A DNA stretch of 64,000 nt, taken from positions 62,001 to 126,000 of the forward strand of contig NZ_FTOB01000001.1 of assembly GCF_900156625.1 (NCBI RefSeq). The letters are read 5' to 3'. A model generated the notes under the pieces. The model saw only the letters and a list, made by a program, of their open reading frames with translations, was not told the origin of the DNA and did no database searches. Within the stretch, counting starts at the first letter, position 1. Each line of letters begins with the position of its first letter. Of the stretch, positions 57,658-64,000 are shown piece by piece. The position numbers and the translations under genes were made by a program. The stretch is from Zobellia uliginosa (GTDB lineage: Bacteria; Bacteroidota; Bacteroidia; Flavobacteriales; Flavobacteriaceae).

Positions 57658-58980
57658 TTAATCGCAATCGCCGGTAGTTAACAAACTAGTTTGATATATC
57701 CCCGCATTTTTCATTTTAAAAGGTTCAACATAAGATATTTGACCTCCTCGAAATTTCATTGCTGCCTTTAAGCTTTTAATCCATGTATCATTAACATCTT
57801 CTTTTGTTGCATCAAAGTTAGTTAAATACCATAATTCTACGGCACGATTTGCAGCAGTTACGGCTTCAGCAGTTATATTAGATGCTTCTCCGTTGCGCCT
57901 CCACGAAGGAAGTGTAAAATATACTCGATTTAATTTAACGTACACTTCTTTAGTGTCAACTCTACCATTTACAAGTCGATAAGAATGAAATGTTTCCTCC
58001 ATATTATCTACTGCCGCTGCGGTAACCGCAGACCCAGGTGGCTTATAAAACTCAAAACTCCCACAATTCACAAAAAAGATAGGATTTCCCGGCTCATTAA
58101 TAGGAAAAACCAATTCCTCTTCCGGACAATCATTACTTAAATACTTACAAGCCCCACTTTGGACTTTACCTTCAGTACAACCGGAATCGCCTCCACCACC
58201 ATCTGTACCAAATTGCCCAAAACTTCCTATACCCACTTCTACACTTGGTGTAGGTGCAGGTGTAGTACTTGGCGCACTATCAATTGCTACGTAAACATAA
58301 CTTGGTGTTGAAATATTTGTATAATTATCTCCTTCAGTTGAGGTGGAGCCACCACCACTACCACTACCACTACCACTACCACTACTACCATTACTATTAT
58401 TACCAGATGTTCCGGCAACAGAAATACTACCACATGGAACTGGGGCAGCCTCTTTTCCAGAAATAGAACTACTTGCAAAACTACCAAGATTGTAATAAGC
58501 TATATCTCCTCGGAAAGGAGCTTCTTTTCGATCGCTACTAGAATAAGTAGGGTAATAGCTTTCATCAACCTCATAACGCAACACTATTGGTTGTTTAAAA
58601 TTTCCATGATTGTCCTCTTTTACGACAACATTATAAAATACATTATATGGACTATTAGGAACATACATTCTAACCGCATAAGAATAATTTCCAATTGAAT
58701 CCAGAACTTGTAAAATACCCTGACTATCTAAAACAATGTTTTCCGAATTAGCTGACTGACCCCAAGATATAGAACTGTTTTGAATACTATACTCAATATT
58801 CTCTTTCAAAGAAGGAATATCATCAATTGTCCATGATTGTAATTCAAAATTATTGGGCTCTTGATCTGTTATATCTGCAGCGACAGTCGAAATTTCTTGA
58901 TCTTCTGATAAGTTTTCATTTTGGCAACTTTGAAATACAAAAAGAAAAATCAGGAGAACTGAGTAGATAAGCTTTTTCAC
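57658..58980 (-). CDS. Hypothetical Gly/Ser-repeat lipoprotein
   Basis: Lipoprotein of 440 residues with lipobox VFQSC (Cys19). The N-terminal domain (about 25-190) has a secretory beta-rich look. A low-complexity Gly/Ser linker (about 200-215, SGSGSGSGSGGGS) coded by tandem hexamers leads to a C-terminal region (about 260-440) with five further cysteines and an ending ICQTS-like tail (GIYQTSLLTTGDCD). It is the first gene of a two-gene operon. Base composition is unlike the neighbouring sugar genes. Function unknown; surface display is plausible. Confidence 0.65.
   Translation of the reverse strand: MKKLIYSVLLIFLFVFQSCQNENLSEDQEISTVAADITDQEPNNFELQSWTIDDIPSLKENIEYSIQNSSISWGQSANSENIVLDSQGILQVLDSIGNYSYAVRMYVPNSPYNVFYNVVVKEDNHGNFKQPIVLRYEVDESYYPTYSSSDRKEAPFRGDIAYYNLGSFASSSISGKEAAPVPCGSISVAGTSGNNSNGSSGSGSGSGSGGGSTSTEGDNYTNISTPSYVYVAIDSAPSTTPAPTPSVEVGIGSFGQFGTDGGGGDSGCTEGKVQSGACKYLSNDCPEEELVFPINEPGNPIFFVNCGSFEFYKPPGSAVTAAAVDNMEETFHSYRLVNGRVDTKEVYVKLNRVYFTLPSWRRNGEASNITAEAVTAANRAVELWYLTNFDATKEDVNDTWIKSLKAAMKFRGGQISYVEPFKMKNAGIYQTSLLTTGDCD
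58355..58384. repeat. Tandem hexanucleotide repeat (CCACTA)5
   Basis: Five perfect copies of CCACTA, with degenerate copies on both sides, lie in the frame of the lipoprotein gene and encode Gly-Ser pairs on the minus strand. Since the unit is six bases, copy-number change would alter the linker length without a frameshift. Confidence 0.85.
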
Positions 58981-59093
58981 ACGTGTTAAATTTAAATTTT
59001 CAGGTTAATATTCTGATATGAAAGTAAGAATTTAAGTGTTAACTGAAAACTAAATTTAGAATAATTAAAAAATTCCATATTTAGAAAAACAAA

Positions 59094-59130
59094 AACCCCC
59101 GAAAGCAAAATACTTTCGGGGGTTCTTATT
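59094..59130. terminator. Bidirectional intrinsic terminator
   Basis: AACCCCCGAAAG (59094-59105) and CTTTCGGGGGTT (59113-59124) form a perfect 12-bp hairpin with a seven-base loop. It ends the minus-strand sugar operon that begins near 63083. No plus-strand gene runs into it. Confidence 0.88.
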
Positions 59131-59153
59131 TATTGCGGATTTTCTTTAGACTA

Positions 59154-60293
59154 TCAGTCTTCTAGTTCTACCCACGTATTACCGTTTTTATGCGATTCTA
59201 CAGTAGCTTCGATAAAGTTCATACCCCGGACACCATCGGTCATGGTTGGGTATTCCGCGCTATCGTATTGCTCACCCCTAATGGCTTTGGCCACACCTAA
59301 ATAGATGTTCGCCATAGAATCAAAAATACCTTCAGGGTGTCCTGGAGGAAGTTTGGTTCCGCCTAATGAAAGTTCACTGTTATAGGCATGCCCAGGCTTA
59401 TACACCTGTGTAGGTTTGGTATCGCTCAGAACATACAGGTAATTAGGATTCTCTTGCTCCCATCTGAAAGCCCCTTTTTCGCCGTAAATAGCTATTCCAA
59501 GACCATTTTCCTCACCAGTAGCTACTTGACTACTTCGAATAACCCCTTTAACATGGTCACTCATTCTGATAAGAACCGTTCCATCAACATCCATCTGGTT
59601 GTCTTCGTACAAATAGTTGAAGTCGCTCAAAATAGACTTGATCTTTAAACCTGTGGTGTACTCTACCATATTGAAGGCATGTACCCCGATATCTCCGATA
59701 CAAGAACTGATTCCTGCCTTTTTGGGGTCTAAACGCCAAACCGAAGAACGTTTCTCTTGATCGTGGATTATCTCGTTGATCCATCCTTGATAATACACAG
59801 CGTCTACTTTGTGGATCCTTCCTAACTCTCCATTCTTGATCATTTCACGCATTTGGCGTACCATAGGGTAACCGGTATAGGTATGGGTCAATGCAAAAAC
59901 GGTACCCGCCTTTTCATGGGCGGCCTGTAGTTTTTTAGCTTCCTCCAATGAGGTGGTCATAGGTTTTTCACAAATCACGTGAAACCCGTTTTCCAACAGT
60001 TTCAATGCCATAGGAAAATGAAGAAAGTTCGGGGTCAACACCGAACAAACCTGTATACGCTCGTCTTCAGGAAGCTTCATTTCTTCTTCGATCATCGTAT
60101 CAAAATCTTTATAGATACGGTCGGTAGGCACGTCAATCTCCTTGGCAAAAGCCATATTTTGCTCAAAATCAGGGTTGAATACCGCTCCTACTATTTGATA
60201 GTTGTCATTAATATGCGATGCTACACGATGTAGTACACCTATTAGAGAGTCTCCTCCTCCACCTAAAATTCCAAGTCTGATTTTTTTTGGCAT
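59154..60293 (-). CDS. Gfo/Idh/MocA family NAD(P)-dependent oxidoreductase
   Basis: Soluble sugar dehydrogenase/reductase of 379 residues. The Rossmann segment GILGGGGDSLIG is at 8-19, the family EKP motif at 109-111 (ICEKPMTTS), and the catalytic Asp/His appear in CIGDIGVHAFNMVEYTTG (about 193-210). No signal peptide is present. It is the last gene of the operon with a TIM-barrel epimerase, a DinB-like protein and an MFS transporter. I infer oxidation or reduction of a keto sugar in the cytosol. Confidence 0.92.
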   Translation of the reverse strand: MPKKIRLGILGGGGDSLIGVLHRVASHINDNYQIVGAVFNPDFEQNMAFAKEIDVPTDRIYKDFDTMIEEEMKLPEDERIQVCSVLTPNFLHFPMALKLLENGFHVICEKPMTTSLEEAKKLQAAHEKAGTVFALTHTYTGYPMVRQMREMIKNGELGRIHKVDAVYYQGWINEIIHDQEKRSSVWRLDPKKAGISSCIGDIGVHAFNMVEYTTGLKIKSILSDFNYLYEDNQMDVDGTVLIRMSDHVKGVIRSSQVATGEENGLGIAIYGEKGAFRWEQENPNYLYVLSDTKPTQVYKPGHAYNSELSLGGTKLPPGHPEGIFDSMANIYLGVAKAIRGEQYDSAEYPTMTDGVRGMNFIEATVESHKNGNTWVELED

Positions 60294-60378
60294 TTTGTAA
60301 TCCTTTTAATTAGTAAAAAGTCGCTATTTGAACCTTTTGCGTTCGTTATTTTTTAAGAGTTTGAATTTAATAAAATAA

Positions 60379-61605
60379 CTATGATTTATAGGCTATTTTT
60401 TCATTTTTGAACAAAATGGAGAACAGTAGTAGCACTAGAAACGCAAAAGCGGAAGGATACAACCAAATCGTACTCCAATCGTGTTGTCCGCCATCCAACA
60501 CATAGGTATCCGTAATGGCTCCGGCTATCCAGAAACCTATGAGCATACCAACGCCATAGGTCGCTAAAGTAATTAGGCCCTGAGCTGCGCTTTTGTATTT
60601 TACCCCTGCTTTACTATCCGTATATATCTGTCCGGAAACAAAGAAAAAATCGTAACAAACACCATGTAAGGCTATACCCGTTATTAACATGAATACAAGC
60701 TCGCCCGTATCTCCATATGCAAACATCAGGTACCTAAGTCCCCAAGCCAACATAGCCGCTACGATAGTCATTTTAAAACCGAACCGTTTAAAAAAGAAGG
60801 GCAGGAGCAAGAGAAAAAGAATCTCGGAAATTTGCCCGATAGTCATTTTTCCCGCAGGGTTGGCTACTCCGATTTCCCCCAAAAACTGCCCCGCATGCTG
60901 ATAATAGAAGGCCAAGGGAATACAGATGAATACCGATGCCAAAAAGAATATCAAGAAATTACGGTCTTTTAACAATGCCAAAGCGTCTAATCCTAAAATA
61001 TCGGACAGTTTTATTTTTTGGCTTCTATCAGCGGTCGGCGGTGTGTTGGGCAGTGTAAAACTGAACACCCCCAAGAGCGCCGATGACACAGCGGCCATTA
61101 AAAAAGTATTGCGCAAAAACCCTTCGGTAATACCTTCTTGTGAATCCCAATTAAAAAAACTGATGAGCAATCCGGCGGTAATCCACCCTATAGTTCCAAA
61201 AACACGTACGAAGGAAAACTCTTTGGCCGGGTCTTTCATCTGATTAAATGAAACGGAATTCACCAAGGCCAAAGTTGACATATACATAATCATATAAGCC
61301 AGCAGAAATGGAAAAAATCCAGAAAAATCCGTCGCTTGGTACATGGCGTACATAAGTGTTGCTCCGATTAAGTGCAGCACCCCCAAAATGCGTTCCGCAT
61401 TAAAATATCTATCGGCAATGAGTCCAATAATAAAGGGCGCTAAAATAGCGCCCCAAGATTGTGTTGAATAAGCTAGGGCGATTTCACTGCCTGTAGAGCC
61501 TAAACTATTTGGAAGATATATACCCAAGGTCACGAACCAGCCTCCCCAGATAAAGAACTCCAAAAACATCATTAATGAAAGCTGTGCCTTAATCTTTATC
61601 GTCAT
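60379..61605 (-). CDS. NupG-like MFS transporter
   Basis: Inner-membrane transporter of 408 residues with about 12 helices. It resembles the nucleoside:H+ symporter (NupG/Nuc_H_symport) branch of the MFS, seen in the N-terminal LSLMMFLEFFIWGGWFVTLGIYL helix and in GIALHGVCYDFFFVSGQIYTD, which is typical of the group. In Bacteroidota these transporters often sit with sugar dehydrogenases and epimerases. Here it probably imports the oxidised sugar product. Confidence 0.88.
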   Translation of the reverse strand: MTIKIKAQLSLMMFLEFFIWGGWFVTLGIYLPNSLGSTGSEIALAYSTQSWGAILAPFIIGLIADRYFNAERILGVLHLIGATLMYAMYQATDFSGFFPFLLAYMIMYMSTLALVNSVSFNQMKDPAKEFSFVRVFGTIGWITAGLLISFFNWDSQEGITEGFLRNTFLMAAVSSALLGVFSFTLPNTPPTADRSQKIKLSDILGLDALALLKDRNFLIFFLASVFICIPLAFYYQHAGQFLGEIGVANPAGKMTIGQISEILFLLLLPFFFKRFGFKMTIVAAMLAWGLRYLMFAYGDTGELVFMLITGIALHGVCYDFFFVSGQIYTDSKAGVKYKSAAQGLITLATYGVGMLIGFWIAGAITDTYVLDGGQHDWSTIWLYPSAFAFLVLLLFSILFKNEKIAYKS

Positions 61606-61614
61606 TGCGAAGCC

Positions 61615-62058
61615 TTACTTTTTATAAGTCATATAATCCGTTCGAAAGAGCTCCAACCCATTCGCCTTAAAATCCACCTCTATAAGACTTCTATAATAAG
61701 CCGACTCATTAATGATGTGAAAAAGTAGGTCTTGCACCGTATGGATCAACAGTTTCCCTTCGGCATCCTCATAATCTATACGTTTATCAAAATCATCTGT
61801 GGCCGAGGTAATCTCAAAAGAGTTACGTTGGTTTTCGTAATGAACGTCGCCCCATGTACTTAAATCGTGCAACTGCCCCATCTGATAGGTAGGTTGCCCC
61901 TTACCGATATACTCGTTATAGATATGATGCATGTTCAAAACATCACTAAAGAGCGCCATACTTTTTGGAGGAACACTTTCCAGTGCCGTGCAAGCTTCAA
62001 TGAGCTTTTTGTTACAGTAGAAATTATAGTCGAACAGCTGATTGAAAAATACTTTCAC
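61615..62058 (-). CDS. DinB-like four-helix protein
   Basis: Soluble protein of 147 residues with the helical layout and likely metal His residues of the DinB superfamily: an N-terminal FNQLFDYNFYCNKKLIEACTAL helix, NMHHIYNEYIG near 42-52 and LLFHIINESAYYRSLIEVDF near 111-130. Members are thiol or metal-dependent enzymes of mixed function. It lies inside the sugar operon with only 9 and 23 bases to its neighbours, which suggests a pathway or housekeeping link that is not yet clear. Confidence 0.7.
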   Translation of the reverse strand: MKVFFNQLFDYNFYCNKKLIEACTALESVPPKSMALFSDVLNMHHIYNEYIGKGQPTYQMGQLHDLSTWGDVHYENQRNSFEITSATDDFDKRIDYEDAEGKLLIHTVQDLLFHIINESAYYRSLIEVDFKANGLELFRTDYMTYKK

Positions 62059-62081
62059 GGTAACGGATATCTATTTTAAGT

Positions 62082-63083
62082 TTATTTGATTTCTTTCGAT
62101 GCTTTTAGCAACAGTTCTTTGGTTGCTATAATTCCTTCTTCCTCGCTCAGGCCGTTTCCTTCATATTCGACCCCCACAAAACCTGTATACCCATGGTCTT
62201 TTACCATTTGAAGCATTTTTACGTAGTCAATTTCGGTTTCATTACCCTCTGCATCGAAATCATGCGATTTGGCACTGACCGCCTTGGCATATGGCATCAA
62301 CTCTTTTACGCCTTTATATTTATCGTACATAAGCTCACACTCACGGGTACCCTTTTTGCGGGTAATACAAAAATTTCCGAAATCGGGCAAGGTACCGCAA
62401 TTGTCCATTGCCACGGCCTTCATGACCTCGGCGTGCATGGCCCCATTGGAAGATAGCCCCCCATGGTTTTCTACAAGAATATTAATATTTTTTCCCTTTG
62501 CGTAGGTACACAACTTTGTAAGACCATCTATAGAATTCTTTTTCCACTCTTCTGGGTCATTGCTTCCGCTCAGATTAACACGAATAGAATGGCACCCCAT
62601 TGCAGCTGCGGCATCCACCCATTTCTTATGTTTTTCTACGGTCTCGTCCCTTTCCTTTTCATCACTAACGGCCAGGTTGCCTTGACCATCTATCATGATC
62701 AAAACATTCTGCAGCCCATGCTTTTTGGCCTCGGCATTCGATTTCTCTACAAAAGCCGCCATGGCCTCTTCCGAATAACCCGCATCGGACAACTCGGGGT
62801 TGTACAATTGACTGACATATTCCAAACCAGAAAAGCCCCATTTTTTGGCCTTTTCCGCAAACGTATATGGGTCTACCCCATCCTCTCGGACCATTCTATG
62901 TATAGACCATTGTGCTAAAGATAATTTAAAGAAAGGTTCTATTTCGACTTCGACTTCCTCAGTTTCCGATGAAGCCTCTGTCTGTTTTTCCTCTTTTTTG
63001 GTTCCCTTGCAAGCCGCAAGACCTAAAATTGAAAGGGCCAAACCGGCATTAGAGCTATTTCTTATAAAGTTTCTTCTTTTCAT
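62082..63083 (-). CDS. Sugar phosphate isomerase/epimerase-like TIM-barrel protein, exported
   Basis: Xylose-isomerase-like TIM-barrel protein of 333 residues. The N-terminus has a Tat-like twin arginine (RRNFIRNSSNAG) and a lipobox LAAC (Cys25), followed by an acidic linker, so it is predicted to be a periplasmic lipoprotein. The body shows INILVENHGGLS, CGTLPDFGNFCI, KAVSAKSHDFDAEG and FVGVEYEG, the metal-ligand segments of the family. It is the first gene of the operon running to the Gfo/Idh/MocA gene and is divergent from a GMC oxidoreductase. Confidence 0.88.
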   Translation of the reverse strand: MKRRNFIRNSSNAGLALSILGLAACKGTKKEEKQTEASSETEEVEVEIEPFFKLSLAQWSIHRMVREDGVDPYTFAEKAKKWGFSGLEYVSQLYNPELSDAGYSEEAMAAFVEKSNAEAKKHGLQNVLIMIDGQGNLAVSDEKERDETVEKHKKWVDAAAAMGCHSIRVNLSGSNDPEEWKKNSIDGLTKLCTYAKGKNINILVENHGGLSSNGAMHAEVMKAVAMDNCGTLPDFGNFCITRKKGTRECELMYDKYKGVKELMPYAKAVSAKSHDFDAEGNETEIDYVKMLQMVKDHGYTGFVGVEYEGNGLSEEEGIIATKELLLKASKEIK

Positions 63084-63223
63084 TATTTACGATTAGTTTA
63101 TTGAATTTTAAGGATTTGGGGGCAGATTACCCTTTAATGTATGACCTTAACAAGATGTATAGCGAATAAATGTAGAAAATTAATTTAATATTTAATAAAT
63201 TTATGGACTAAACAATTTTGTAC

Positions 63224-64000
63224 ATGAGCAAATTTTATTACAACGAAGAGCAAGAATCATATGACGCGATTGTAGTAGGTACAGGTATAAGTGGTGGCTG
63301 GGCAGCAAAAGAGCTTTGCGAAGCCGGACTAAAGACCTTGGTGCTGGAGCGCGGACGTATGGTGAAGCACATCGAAGACTATGAAACTGCGAACATGGAC
63401 CCCTGGGATTTTCCTAACGGAGGAAAGCCAACAAAAGAGGACATCGCAAAACAACCGAAACAGAACCGAACAGGCTATACGACCAATGCCGCAAGTAAGA
63501 TGTGGTTCGTAAACGACCTTGAACATCCGTATAATGAAATACAGCGTTTCGACTGGATGCGTGGTTACCACGTTGGTGGGCGTTCCTTACAATGGGGTCG
63601 ACAGAGCTACCGCTGGAGCGATATTGATTTTGAAGCGAACAAAAACGAGGGTATTGCCGTTGATTGGCCGGTTCGATATAAGGACATTGCCCCTTGGTAC
63701 GCCAAAGTAGAAGATTATATAGGTGTTAGTGGCGAGGCATTGAATTTGCCACAATTGCCCGACAGCAATTTCCTTCCCCAAATGGAACTCAACTGCGTTG
63801 AAGAACATTTTAAGGAAAAAGTAGCGGAGTCTTTTGACGGCCGCGCCGTAACCGTCGGTAGGGTAGCCCATATCACGGGAACCAAAAACTTTGATGGTCG
63901 CTCAAAATGTCAATTTAGAAATAGATGTATAAGAGGGTGTCCTTTTGGAGCATATTTCAGCAGCCTTTCATCGACCTTACCTGCGGCAGAAGCTACTGGA
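63224..64000 (+). CDS. GMC family oxidoreductase, partial (second copy)
   Basis: The N-terminal 259 residues of a flavin oxidoreductase that continues past the window. The FAD motif GTGISGGWAAKELCE is nearly identical to that of the copy at 51.4 kb, as are GGRSLQWGRQSYRWSD and the Cys cluster at 229, 235 and 239 (CQFRNRCIRGCP). It is divergent from the exported TIM-barrel gene across 140 bases. A small Tat-type subunit might lie downstream outside the window. The start is the ATG at 63224. Confidence 0.9.
   Translation, partial: MSKFYYNEEQESYDAIVVGTGISGGWAAKELCEAGLKTLVLERGRMVKHIEDYETANMDPWDFPNGGKPTKEDIAKQPKQNRTGYTTNAASKMWFVNDLEHPYNEIQRFDWMRGYHVGGRSLQWGRQSYRWSDIDFEANKNEGIAVDWPVRYKDIAPWYAKVEDYIGVSGEALNLPQLPDSNFLPQMELNCVEEHFKEKVAESFDGRAVTVGRVAHITGTKNFDGRSKCQFRNRCIRGCPFGAYFSSLSSTLPAAEATG

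Noticed and set aside
58355-58384. CRISPR-like short repeats
   Set aside because: The units are contiguous hexamers without spacers, coding a Gly-Ser linker.
58269-58466. Frame encoding His-Tyr repeats
   Set aside because: It is the other-strand reading of the CCACTA repeat inside the lipoprotein gene, not a histidine-rich protein.

Overview
The window looks like chromosome from a marine member of the Flavobacteriaceae (Bacteroidota), of the Zobellia/Maribacter kind. The reasons are a SusC/SusD pair, carboxypeptidase-regulatory domains at the N-termini of TonB-dependent receptors, carotenoid genes, DUF3078 and DUF5686-like surface proteins, no consistent Shine-Dalgarno sequences, and several promoters of the Bacteroidota type (TTG, about 20 bases, then TAnnTTTG). 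The genus is inference. No insertion sequence, integrase, CRISPR array or rRNA was seen.

Layout. 0-9 kb: tRNA-Asn, the site-2 protease rseP, an SCO1-like copper chaperone, and the ferrous iron operon feoA-feoB with a 49-residue Cys-rich FeoB partner, followed by small envelope and housekeeping genes. 9-20 kb: a large GH63/MGH1-like glycosidase, a GAF histidine kinase, a ZIP metal transporter with a DtxR/MntR regulator, a divergent TonB-dependent receptor that shares a palindromic operator with the regulator, two carotenoid genes (crtY and a GGPP synthase type gene), and an ECF sigma factor with a small membrane protein. 20-27 kb: a TetR-TolC-adaptor-RND efflux operon with a perfect inverted repeat at its promoter. 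27-31 kb: an orphan SusCD pair. 31-49 kb: mostly core genes (aspS, clc, cspA, tadA, dxs, dgt, a phosphate transporter, nadD, gmk, yicC) mixed with envelope proteins.

49-64 kb is the accessory part and the most interesting. It has two parallel modules, each with a xylose-isomerase-like TIM-barrel protein divergent from a GMC-family flavin oxidoreductase of the glucoside-3-dehydrogenase type. Around them are a DUF1080 (3-keto-disaccharide hydrolase family) lipoprotein, a Gfo/Idh/MocA dehydrogenase, a NupG-like MFS transporter, a DinB-like protein and a GH2 beta-galactosidase-type enzyme. I infer an oxidative sugar or glycoside pathway in which carbohydrates are oxidised to keto-sugars, cleaved or isomerised, imported and returned to central metabolism. 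A visibly AT-rich two-gene insert (57.1-59.0 kb) with a hexanucleotide repeat separates the modules. The second GMC gene runs off the end of the window.

The metal-related genes at 2.8-5.5 kb and 12.9-16.7 kb may belong to one metal-homeostasis regulon, but only the operator at 14.43 kb gives direct sequence support.
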